64,000 nucleotides of DNA from Opisthorchis felineus (lineage: Eukaryota > Platyhelminthes > Trematoda > Opisthorchiida > Opisthorchiidae), in the NCBI GenBank assembly GCA_004794785.1, contig SJOL01006417.1, forward strand, positions 276,214-340,213, written 5' to 3'. The notes beneath the pieces are model-generated. The model did no database searches. It had not been told where the DNA came from and worked only from the letters and a program-made list of their open reading frames with translations. Of the stretch, positions 39,926 through 51,329 are shown piece after piece. Position 1 is the stretch's first letter, and each line of letters begins with the position of its first letter. The position numbers and the translations under genes were made by a program.

Positions 39926-40018
39926 GTATATATATATATATATATATATANNNNNNNNNNNNNNNNNNNNNNNNNNNNNNNNNNNNNNNNNNNNNNNNNN
40001 NNNNTATATATATATATA
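39926..40018. repeat. (TA)n microsatellite containing an assembly gap
   Basis: TA repeats at about 39926-39950 and 40005-40018 flank 54 undetermined bases (39951-40004). The true array length is unknown, and the gap size may be a placeholder. Any open frame crossing it is meaningless. Confidence 0.97.
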
Positions 40019-40019
40019 A

Positions 40020-42690
40020 GCCGCTTTATCACACACGCGTGTAGTATACGTAAGTGCATGTATGTGTGAGCTAAGCAGGACTATACGTGTTAATATTCTT
40101 ACGGGATGTTACACATCAGACTTGTATCGGTGAATACGCTATAAGTCGCCAGCGATGTTTGCATTCGTCTTCCGAGCAAATCACTAAATATTATTTTTTG
40201 CGGCCCTCAACCACCGGGCGACAAATGGTCGCCTAATGGTTTAGCCTGGTTGACATCTGTTGGCTTTGATTGTGCGGATACTACTTATTTCGTAGCAATA
40301 GTTCCTTCCCTGTTTTTTTCATTCTTTACTCCCTACTTCTTACTTAAATCTTGAAGCATATTTCGAAACAGTCAGAAAGGGAAGATGGCGTTGGCTTATT
40401 TGCTGAAGCGGGTGCACGAAAGAACTGGGAACAGCCATTAGTGTATGGAGCTGGGTAGTCCTATCACAAGTATGGACAACTGTCAAGGCACATTCACCTA
40501 CTGTATGCGGCGTGGACACAGAAAGGCCTTTGCATGACAGAAGATTGCCGAACAGAGATGTTTACCAACAGCTTCGTATGAATAGAAAACAAGTATACAG
40601 CACACAAGTTCAAGCTCTGTAAGAAAGTTAAAGGTATCATCAGTATCTACACAGGAGCCAAATCGAATATCCCCTGTAGAGACTACTGAGGATTATCTCG
40701 ACGTCACTCTAATGGTTAGTTAAGCTCATTTCTGGTCAGCAACTCGTAGTCGCACGGTTCACTCTTCAACAACTAACAGGGTAGCCGAGGTTTCAAAACT
40801 TACCAGAAACTTTTCCCATGCGCATAACTGATGTTTTCCAACAAGGATTAAATAGCGGAAAAAAATTTGCTCATTATTTTACACCTCCTTGTCATTTATT
40901 CCATTGCCGAAACTTTATGTGACCTATGTTATCGTAGCTGCTAGTTGTTGCTGTTTAGACTCCCCAGATGACATGTATCGAGCAAGATAAACACTATTCG
41001 CAACATAAGTGCTTCATCCAGAATAGCATAACAGATGAAAACATCTGAAAAATCCAGTTGACTTTTGGGTTATATATACAGATTAGGCAATAAATAATTA
41101 GGCAGTTCAACTTCCACTGCTCGGTGCAGGATTATAAATCTCCAATTGCGGATACTTATTAAGAAAATAACAGAATATTACCCGTTTACCATTTTCCAAT
41201 TAAAAATTTGGTTTGTCAGTCTAAGTTTCACTGCACTTACCCCGTACAAACAATAACAATATTAATAGCAAAACTAGCATCTGAGCAAGTGTGTGGAGCA
41301 GTATAGGAAAATAAAGGCTTTTATTTTCTTGATTCGATTGTTTGGTATTTGATGCTGCACACCACGATAGACGTTCATCGTCGTGGTAGGCAGTGGAACA
41401 ATGGGAACCCTAAAAAGATTTGAAATGAATTCATCTATGAGTTGCTTTCAAACGAACCAAGGCTGTTATTTCACACAACCCAAAAGAAGCCTAATTAGTG
41501 TTGTTTACGTGAAACAATAGAAAAATCCACCCAATCTAGCCAGATAAGAACCGTATATTAGGATTTCATTGTCATTTAGGGGTGGCCACTGAATAATAAC
41601 TCACGCCATGTTGTTCCGTATGCAGTATATTGTACCTATGAAAGACGTGCAACTCTTACGGCAACTGTTGGCCTGTTCCAAGGCATATTTGTATGAATTA
41701 GGATACACGATGCCTAAAAAAACTTATGAAGAATAAAAGAAGGGGTTTGATCAAAAAAATTTCAGATTACGAGATTCACAAGCTCCGCTTTTGCTGTTCC
41801 CCGAAAAAAACATTAAACTTGATGAGTTGATTCTTCTGTGTCCCCAGTCGTGGTGAATTACATCAGTCTTTTCAGGAATCATATTTGGCAGGTTCCATAC
41901 CTACCAAAAGGATAGATATTACTCGGTGAGTTGTGCAACTAACAAGAACGACAACAAGGTGTCTGTAAGAGTAACCGAATCATTTGTATAAGTAGAATTG
42001 GTCGATCGCTCAAAACTCATAGACGGCCCCCTGCCATCTTCATCCCATTTAGGGCTCATCAGGTGACTCTGAGCCCCTTAAGGTGAGACTCTCCATCCCT
42101 TACTTACTACATTGTAACTACAGTTCATTACAGTGTAAACGCCTCAACCATTCCAGGAGAGGCTATTAATGGAGTAGACGAAGCGACGTAACTGCTGAAG
42201 AGTGAGTCCGACCAACAACAAACAGAACTTCCATTTTGGTGTTTCCCATGAGAATTTCATGAGCCATCTATCGACCACAACGTGTTTTTTCCTTGATTCT
42301 GTAGAACTGTTTATTTAAAGGGAGAGTGAGTCACAAACAGAAGGTTTTGTGCCGACAAAGTGAGAGAGCATTTATTCTTAGGACGATTCCTCGTAATGAA
42401 ATACTGCGTAATTCTTAGGTGGTTTGCAGCAGAATTCTTGAACTTGATAAACTGTCTCAGGACAGATTGCCGTTGACTGTGTCATAAAATTCGTTTTTTT
42501 GGATGAACGCTTGTTAAGACTTCATTCGTTTTACTTGTGTGTAAGCTATCCCGAGGTATATAAAGTGAGAACCATCTTACATACAAGCAACAGTTTCTAT
42601 CTTGTCAAAATTCGAGTTTGGCATATTATGGAGTTAAAATATGGGGTCATGAAAAATGCTGAGGAAAAGTGTAAAGAGACTGCCATCTAT
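40020..42690. other. Stretch without a recognisable gene; one doubtful SINE relic
   Basis: No open frame of 60 codons or more was found between the TA-repeat gap and about 42.5 kb. Around 40710-40780 the plus strand reads TCTAATGGTTAG, then about 30 bp later GTCGCACGGTTCACTC. These look like eroded A and B boxes of a tRNA-derived SINE, but no shared body or tail confirms it. Confidence 0.4.
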
Positions 42691-42754
42691 AGACGCAATA
42701 CACTACTCAGCTGGGTTCAAGGTGAGACTCCCGTGAAAAACAAATTTGTACAAT
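42691..42754 (+). repeat. Dispersed repeat R1, short deletion copy
   Basis: It begins with the R1 signature AGACGCAATACACTACTCA. It then jumps directly to the right inverted-repeat arm GCTGGGTTCAAGGTGAGACT, followed by CCCGTGAAAAACAAATTTGT. The internal part present at 45.3 and 58.1 kb is missing, which makes this the smallest derivative in the window. The 85-codon plus-strand frame ending in it (42499-42756) is not a recognised gene. Confidence 0.55.
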
Positions 42755-42759
42755 GACTG

Positions 42760-45328
42760 TATTTGTTGAAGATTGCCATCTACTTTACGCGAATTGTAAG
42801 GGGTGTTTACAACAAGGTCCAGTTATTAGGTTGACCGCATTTTGTCGTTTATGCTGTGTCTAACCGTAAGCAACAAACTGATGAATGAAAAAGTTGGGCC
42901 AAAATAACTGAATATATTCCTGGCCTGTCTAGTGTTTGGATGTGTTTTGACAGGCTACAATTCATCTAAAACTCGTTTGAATAAGTAAGTCTTAATTTTA
43001 AATTCGGCTTACTAACTCGGTCGACTACGAGACTAAGTGCCTAAGTCCCACATTTATACACAGCGGCATAGACTCGTGCTTTTGGCGTAGTGTGGAGGTG
43101 TTTATGAAATTCCGCCTGATATATGTTTGAGTATGTCACTATCATATCAGGACATATGTGCGTTTGATTCTTCGTGTCCTTAAGTTGCACACATGTCAGC
43201 GTTCAGAAGCACTTGCTCACTAAATAGTGATCGTAACATGCCGTCATTTGTCGTTTGTGTTGCCGCGATGCAATCACCAGGACGTCCTTTGGAGTCAGCT
43301 ATTGGTGAAGCATGAAACTGTTTTTGATGTTATCAGTTATTACTGATATACAAAAGGCCCTCAAAATCCATCGGACGCACTTTTTTCTCCTGATTTGTTC
43401 AAGATCACAGGCATTTCCCAGATCTTCCGCTGCATTCGTAGTACATGCAAGCTTCGTGTGTTTCTAGGCAAGTAATGATAGCACTGTATTATTTTCCATT
43501 TTTCGTATTGTTTTCTCTTACACAACCCACCACCCTAACCCATTATTCATCTGAATCATTTCGGTCTACCAAACAAGCATATTTTTGGTTGTCATTTTCG
43601 GTATTTTTAAAAACGTGACATTTGTGTAGTTGCTGAAACATGGCCTTGGCTACAATTTTATTGGTTAGTAGAATCTGTTTAACTATTTTGCAGTGGACCA
43701 AGAAAGCAAACTAGTTGGTTTTTCAACTACATTAGTTGGATAGTAAGGTCCTAAATCTGTGAACACAACTGTGTCTTCTCACCCCATCTTGCTGGAGTAA
43801 CTACCAAATATCATCGTCCCAAAAGGCAAACAGCCCCGTTGATGTTGAAAATGGTTTCAAGAAAATGCTGCCAAATTCAAAGAAAATTATCACATGATTC
43901 CGCGGTCAGATTTGTAACTACCAGAGGTACAGAATAATCTAAATCCCAGTAGCGTGTCATCAGTCAACAAACAGTTTGGCTCGGGTAGCCTTGTGGTGAA
44001 AATTGCGAACTTCGGTTTCGACAAATCAATTCCTGCAAATCTCTGCATTGGCGCCCTAAACTCACTTACGGGCTTAAAAGTGTCTCACAAGTGCGCCCAT
44101 ATGCAGTTTCACCAAAAAGACGTAAAATATTTTTTGGGATGATGTGACGAAATGTGTCACCTGGAAGATGTACCACGGCTCACACCACCAATACGGTTAC
44201 TCCCCATATGTCCAAAAAAAGCGTTAGGAAGCGGCAAAGTTATAATAGAATCACACTTTCTATGGATTCACATCAAACTTATAATAATACAAAAAAATAG
44301 ATTTCGTTTCAATAATCCATATAGAAATACACTTTTACTGCACAAGAAATACGTTGCCGATTTGGACCCTAGACAGTGCTTAATCTGTAGCCTCTTCGGC
44401 TTTACCCAAGATGCGCATTTTTTAATTAAACGGAACCAGTCGGAAAGATTAGGCTGGCCGATTTTCGTCAGTTGCGATCAAAACTTTAAGCTAGCCATTC
44501 CTTGACTCTCCATCTAAGACGCTATCACTCGCTCATTTTGCTACCCCTACCTCAACAGTAAAACCACAGCAATTAAAAAACGTACTTATATAATTGGGTG
44601 AATTACTGCGCAGAAACACCCCCTAGGGCAACCCGCTCTGGAGAAGACCCATCTCTGAAGAGCACACAACAGTGAGGATCATTCGATGAAAACAGACCAC
44701 CAACTCGTGAGTGTGCTGCTACCTTCGAAATTAACAATCGGCACACCAAAATGTTTGTCTGACTTTCAGTATCCAGGACGATTACAACTTCATGCTTCAA
44801 ACATTTCAAGACACAAATTGCTTAAATTTATATTACTTTCAAGCACTTTTCATAACAAAATACCTTGTATTGATCATCCACTATAGATACAAAGTTTCAC
44901 ACTTTCCAGAACGAGATTAAAATACAAAAACCCTGCAGATTCGCACTGAACTCGAACAATAGATGAACGGAAGAGTGGATTAAAAGAGCCATTTGTTTAG
45001 ACGTAACACATTTCTCACAAATGTACCCCTCAGGTAGGCGTAGTTCCCAGTTTAAATAAGTGTTTCAGCCGGATTCCCTCGAGTCTCCGGTCCAATCCAA
45101 ATACTTACGTAAATGATAGTATTTGGCGAGCTACTTGTCTATTTAATAGTAGGCTAACTTGTTGATGATGAACGGACATCTCAGCAGCTGCGTTGTGATT
45201 TGGTAACGCGGTACTGCAAGAACCTCGTGGGTAGCGTTCACTAACAGACTGTGAAGATACCTTGTTGTCTTCGCGCTACCAGTTCCGCTAGTCACTGCAG
45301 TCAAGAGGAGCCTATCAAAACATTGTAC
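42760..45328. other. Stretch without a recognisable gene
   Basis: The longest frame is 117 codons (44152-44505, plus), with no motif recognised. Nothing else was noted. Confidence 0.45.
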
Positions 45329-45620
45329 AGACGCAAAACACTACTCATGGGGCTGCTGAAAACCCTTCAACAGCCTACGACCGGTTTCGCCCTACTTGGG
45401 GCTCATCATGTGGGCGCAGTCCACGAGCCTCCGTCAACCATAATGTTCTACTTGAACTCAGGTTGCAAGAAATTATTGAAATACACTCATTTGCCCACCA
45501 ATTTGGTTTTGATGGGTGACTCACTTGGAACTCAGCTGAAACATCATTAACCAGATATTCAGCTGCGTTCCAGGTGAGCCTTCCATCAAAGCCAAATTGA
45601 CATGCAAATGAGTGTATTTT
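45329..45620 (+). repeat. Dispersed repeat R1, long copy with terminal palindrome
   Basis: Blocks in order: AGACGCAAAACACTACTCAT (45329), GGGGCTGCTGAAAACCCTTC, ACGACCGGTTTCGCCCTACT, GGGGCTCATCATGTGGGCGC, ACTTGAACTCAGGTTGCAAG. A palindrome then follows: left arm about 45479-45540 (starting AAATACACTCATTTGC), right arm about 45558-45620 (ending GCAAATGAGTGTATTTT), with a 17-bp spacer. The arms agree at most of about 62 positions. The minus-strand copy at 57.8-58.2 kb has the same order but about 130 bp between the arms. The 99-codon plus-strand frame here (45251-45550) is the translated repeat, not a gene. Likely a non-autonomous element with inverted-repeat ends. Confidence 0.75.
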
Positions 45621-46315
45621 GCTTATTAATACTTACTTTGAGCGAAAATGATCTGCAACGTAGCCCCAGTGAACTAGCATGGGACGCGAAAGCAGTACTG
45701 CTCATACTTATCGCCTCCAGTTGAATGAGTTCATTTTTCCCACGGCACTCTTTTGCAGAGATTAGGCAGTCATATATTAAAAACACAATCCACAGTTCCA
45801 TCCAGGGAAGCAGAAGATCATGTAGACCGCATTGGAAGGCAACGACGGCCTGAAAATCCAACGGCCTGTACTCAAGAATAGATTTAACTTGTTTATGAAA
45901 ATGCCACATAGACCCATACCTGTCGTACTTAATGCACTGCTCCTAGATGAATGAGTATCATCATATCCCAGGGTAACTTCCCATCACTCACTTTTTTAAA
46001 TACTAAGTTAAATGTTTGATAGTTGAGATATCTGTTGTTCATGTGGCAATCAGGTTCGTCACTGCAACAGACATAGCTTTTCCGTCTATTGAAGCATCAT
46101 CCTCTTCGTCACTGACAATGACATCAGAGGAGCACACGGGTGCGTCGCTCCTGTACAGTCATGTTAATTTCTTTGAAGAAAGTCTCATAATTGAAAGAAA
46201 GAAAGAAACGGGGCAGGAGAGGGACATGGGGTTAGCAAACCATAAACATCTGAGTTGCCTACACCTCCAACACTCAGATAATCTGGATAAAACTAACAAC
46301 ATGAAATCCCCCAAC
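45621..46315. other. Stretch without a recognisable gene; short GAAA repeat
   Basis: Contains a (GAAA)4-type run at about 46192-46209 and open frames of 102 and 107 codons that show no motif. No RNA gene was seen. Confidence 0.45.
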
Positions 46316-47270
46316 ATCGGTTAGCCGCCGCATCGTACACTGTCTCCAGCCAACCAGTCAGGTAGTCAAGTGAATTCCAAATGGAAGGTGAACAGCGCTA
46401 GCGGTACCTGAACTTTTCGTACCACCCTTCAGTACCTTCTGTCATGTCAAGTTCTGTCCATCTCTACGTTTGCGCCACTTTGCATCTGTTAGCAGGCCGT
46501 AACTCGGCATGTGTAACGCATGGCCCAGAAAACTTTGCTAGCAACGCTTGATACATCCTTTGAATGAGAGACCGTCTGCTTCACCAAAGACCCGTTGCCC
46601 AATCAACACATTGTGAATGCACTTATTGCAGCCATATTCCAGTCATGTCTTGCAACCGTGCAACAATACGGCCCACACACACTCGAGTCCTTTGAGACCT
46701 GCATGCGCTTCCTACTCCTCTTCAAAAATGAGAACTACTTTGTCTGCATATTCCAGGCTACCGAGATTCTCGCTTCTCTCCTGACCACCGGAGTTTTGAA
46801 GAATTTCCAGAGTCCGCCTCAGTACTACATCACCGGTAGGTAGAATCGAACGCACTCTTGAAGTCAAGATTGTAGGGTGTCCGTACTTAGATAATTGATC
46901 TAACACCTGTGGGGTGTGGAGACGTGGTCCACACAATCCCTTCAGGGCCTTAATCTTGTTTTCTGTTCCCAGGTCTTGTTTTTACATAATTTCGTAGGAC
47001 AACGTAAAACAGGCGATGCACAGTCTTATTACAACAGGGTTTAATCGAACTTCTCCATGATATACCTACTCACTGCGTCGGTCCACTTGCTGTGCACCAC
47101 ACATCTCGTAGAGTTGCGTAGCATACTTTTCAGAAAGATTCAACATCAGGAAACGTACCGTTTGAAAGGGACTCCAAAAGATGGTTCTTGTAGTCCTCCT
47201 TCATTTTAGTGTCTGAGAGCTTCCCAATGGCCAAGCAAGGTGTTCGCATCATTTGAGCCCGTGAAAAGCT
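46316..47270 (-). mobile_element. RTE-like non-LTR retrotransposon relic (linker, RT and C-terminal part)
   Basis: Reading the minus strand downwards, motifs appear in RTE order across several frames. These are MMRTPCLAIGKL (linker after the endonuclease, about 47250), GCVDH-like and KYGHPTIL before RT motif A, DFKSAFDST (motif A, about 46852), VLRRTLEILQNSG and LEYADKVVLIFEEE (motif C; YADD changed to YADK, about 46735), LLHGCKTW, then FLGHALHMPSYGLL and WRKRRDGQNL near 46460. Motif A lies almost next to the motif C block, so the RT palm centre is deleted. Frameshifts, stops and the lost catalytic Asp show it is dead. Plus-strand frames over it are shadows. It shares block order with the relic at 21.9-22.3 kb. 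Confidence 0.8.
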
Positions 47271-47274
47271 CAAC

Positions 47275-50200
47275 AATAAGCAGCAATGAACAAACTTGTG
47301 ATCACTATCTATTTAAGTGTTCCAGGGCGAACGACAGTCAGTAATCGATATACGCCACCTGCTGCTAATGACCATGTGTTGTATCTGTGTTGTAGGTTGG
47401 CTCGCATAGAAGAGACACGGTGTGACCAAACAGCTTTGGTTGTGATCAGCATCTTACTGCAGCAGGCGTTTGTCATTGTCCGTGCGTCTCGATTCCAGAC
47501 CAAGACGACCACCTAGCTGAGTTTACCTATTTGTGCATTCATATTCCTTGCAACTACAACATCAGGTTTCTTAGCCCACCGCAAATTGCCGTAAAAACTG
47601 TCCTTGAGAGTATCTGAGCTAGTCATCTAGGTGTAAGCAGATTCATTGAACCGGTCACCCAGCAATATGCAGCAGGTAATTCACCACCCGCTTTCAAGCT
47701 TTGATAGATAACTTGCGTTAAATGCGAAATGAGAATGTGAGTTACATATAGGTAGGACGAATTCACTCGTGTATCTTCCAAAACTGTTCATAATTAATCT
47801 GTTCGAAGTTCAGTTGGATGAGATCCGACTGAGTTCTTTATCTTTCGTTTACTACTGAAGGATGAGTAGTTTGCTCAGAAATCGAAAGCCGTGCAAATTT
47901 TATGGGCATTACCTTAGAAGGAGCCGGTTATCACTAAATTATATGACTTTAGGCACGTGAATAAAGGCTCAACGACGTCATATGCTGTTGTGTTTTGAGG
48001 TTACCACTCGGCTGGCCAAGAAATTACGGCCAAAGTTTCTCGTATACAACAGCTAACCAAAAAAATTAGTAGACTCAAAGGTTTGTTGATTCGTGCGGTA
48101 TGTCTTGCTGATCACTTCAACAGGATGAGACAGTTGTAAGGTGCTGCTTGGTTTCGCAACATTAAGTCATCCCACTTGCTGAAGGAGACATTGTCATTAT
48201 CTAGAATCTGTGGTTATACAATCCTAAACTTCACAGTCCACATAAAACTGATGTCTTCATGGCTTGCTTGATTTTGAGGAAGAAACATTTTGGATCAGAA
48301 TTCACTCATTCCACTGCGAAACTGCCTCATTTTTAATGTTTTATTTTTCGTCGTTGTCTGTTTGAATGAGGACTCTTGGAAAACACCGTTATTTCGAAAC
48401 CCTGCAGTACATACACTTCTGTAAATTTCATTAAGTCCGAAAACACTACTTACAATATTTTATGGGCGTCACATGACACACTCCTACTTTTGGCCTGCTT
48501 GACGACTTTCCTTTCGACAATTGGAGATTCTCTCGACCATTATCAGGTTGTTTTGTTATTTCCGTGATTTATGATGACAACTATTGCTTCCCACTCAGGT
48601 TCTCGGTAATCCAACGAAGATTTACGTTGTCCAGGACTTATCTCACTTGGATTCGAAATGTTCCCCATTTTGCAACTATGTGCATTCAGTATCGAATGCC
48701 TGGAAATAGGCACATGGGATGGAAATACATTCCACCCCCGATTTTAGTCCCCATTAACACAGTGCTGGGTTATACTATCCACACTGACGGATAAGCTCCC
48801 AGATAATGATTGACTGCAACAGCTGGTCCACTTACGCAGCCTGACCGGGCGGACATAACCTTTGACGCCATGACAGAAGACGGTTGGTTAGTAAGTTAGG
48901 TCTCTCCTTTCAGACCTGTGTCCTTTTGTGACAAAGTAACGGTAAATATATCAGTTTTTGCGACAGAATAGGCCAGTGATGTGTATAGATCTATTATATT
49001 CTCATATGCAAAGTTTGCCAATGTGTAAAGAGTGCATATTTTATGATTTGTTTGACAACACACTGGTGATTCCGGAAAAAACTGACTGTCTGCGGAACCT
49101 ATCATGATCCTGCTGTGCAGATAAGTACACTTAGTGCCCAAATGCATAACGATAATCAACTCAAATCCACAGCCAGGGACAACTGCACCATATTTTTAGA
49201 TGCATTGCTGCAATGTATAAAGTCCCAGTAAATTGAATGACTTTTAGGCTGAAGGGAGTGCAAATTCTGTAAGCGTGATTCAGATCTTTCAAGTATCGTA
49301 TAATCTCTGTTTCCAAATATTGCGCTGTTTTCGTGACCAGCGGTCCAAGAAAATCGAAAATGCGGTAAAACTACAAGGCTAATTCAACGCAAGGAGTTTA
49401 TGTTCTGTGGGTAATGGACAAGAAGTTGCTGAAGTTGACAAAGCTAACTGGCATACATTTCTTCGAATTTTCCCAAACACGTTCGCCTGATCTGGGCGTC
49501 AGTCAGGCTTATAAATCCTACAGTCTGCCTCAAGTCCAACTAGTATGAACTCCTCTCATAACTAACAGATATTGTACCCTTACCTATGGCTATATTGACG
49601 GAAATGTTTTGGAATAATGCACACATCTGACCGAATATTCGTCCATCAGTTAGCTCACTAGGCAGGTAGACGTTGTTGTTTAAGGTAACCAAGGCGTACC
49701 TGGTAGTGCTGCAGCACGTCATCGAAAATTACACGAACTGTGCTTCGTTACCCATCACACGCAAACTAAATCTTTATCGCTGTCCGTTCCTTTGTTACAG
49801 CTGACTTGACCACATGTCAATGGTACCTAACTATTCTCCGATTTCACACTCCAGTTAATTCTTTCTCAATAAAACACCGTACTTAGGGGATGACTCTTCT
49901 AGGTGTTTGAAATATACAGTCTGATGAAATATCTTGTATCCAAACAATCCACGTTTGAACGTGGCTCCCCTCCTGTCCTGATGTCAAGCAATCGTTCAAG
50001 CGTTAACATGTTCGCTAGTTCAAACGTGATGATTCAGGAACCTCCAGTCTGTGCCAGTGTGCCAGTGGTACCACGTTTGTCTAGCTAATCATTTTACTCG
50101 AACTCGCATTCCGAAGGGTCAAAGAATACACAATGCTGATTAGCTTTAAGGGGAAGGAAAACCAAATGCAGTGGGTCATGGCTTCAAAGTGGACTCACCA

Positions 50201-51220
50201 AAATGAGTGTGTCAGAATGGGACTAGAACCACTTCAATGAGATGGTTTGGAGCCGGATGCAAAAAAGTCCCACAAGTAGTTATGCACTGTTGCTTAGAGA
50301 AGTGGCAAGTTCACCCTCGTTAGTTCATCATTCACGACCCTTATGAACGACTGCAAAGGTTGTTTTTAGTACATCTCTCAGTTTATTGCTGTTTCCTCGA
50401 TGTCCGGCATTCGTCAAGTAACTCTGATTCCTTCGATCACATCAACCGTGCGTCTTGATGTCATTACAATAGCAGGGCTAAAACAAGGTTTGGTGGGTTG
50501 TTGGTTTTCTCGCATTCCACCCGCATTCCCCCCCCCAACGATTTTCGCCGCTTTTTCTTACCGGACAACAGGAACCGTCGTGAAGTAAGCTCAAAGTTTC
50601 GAGGACGACCAGCGTTATAAATGCAACGATGTCTAGAATGATGCTCTGGCCACTTCAGCACTATATTGCAATTAAAATGCAACCAAGTCAAACGCGTACG
50701 TGATGAGGTATGATGTGAAATAAGATATGTGCGAATGGAACAACGAGTTGTTTATTTAACACTGTGGACAGCATTAAGCTATCAGTGTTCCTGAGAAGCT
50801 CACAGCGTAGTCCACAAAACTAGAACAATGGAAACAGCTGTGGATGAAACGGTGTAAAATACCACTGTATTGAGAAATCGCTCTACAATTATTACTGACT
50901 GAAATGGTCGAGGATGCTCGTTGCCATAAGGTAAGAAATCCGAAGCTTATTCGTGAGCTGAAATGTATCGGAATATAGTGTGCAAAGTGAAGAGTTGACT
51001 TTATGAAAAGAACTAGTGGGCAGATGGCGAATGTTGAATTCTACTGACCTGTCGCTACCTGAAGTATGATGCCACAATACGGGTGATTCGTGAACGGAGA
51101 TTGCAGGATTTAACAAGGCTGACGACTGTGAAGTTTCGGTTGCCACACTTTAAACAGGTTTCACTGTATCTGAAGTCTTTTTTTTCGGACAACTGTTTCC
51201 AGAGACGATGTGCAGTTATC
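47275..51220. other. Stretch without a recognisable gene
   Basis: Open frames are 87 codons or less and none is recognised. A run of nine C lies near 50528-50536. The region just above 47270 could hold more of the RTE-like endonuclease, but I see no convincing motif. Confidence 0.45.
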
Positions 51221-51325
51221 AACATACTGCTCATAAATTTGATTAAAACCCTCCGACAGCCAACGACCAGTTTCTTCCCTCTTGGAATTCATTAGGTAGG
51301 CACGGCCTCCGAGTCAGCATCCATC
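51221..51325 (+). repeat. Dispersed repeat R1, partial degraded copy
   Basis: CATACTGCTCATAAATTTGA, then AAAACCCTCCGACAGCCAAC, then GACCAGTTTCTTCCCT and TTCATTAGGTAGGCACGGCC align block by block with the 45.3 kb copy. The inverted-repeat arms are absent or too eroded to see. Confidence 0.6.
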
Positions 51326-51329
51326 TTTG

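Noticed and set aside
39851..40036. 61-codon frame spanning the run of N
   Set aside because: It depends on unknown bases and TA repeats.
43985..44080. GGTAGCCTTGTGGTGAAAAT resembling a tRNA box A
   Set aside because: No box B at the expected distance and no shared SINE body.
50940..51075. Weak similarity on the minus strand to the R1 interior (GCATCATACTTCAGG)
   Set aside because: The match is about 20 bp with gaps and could be chance.
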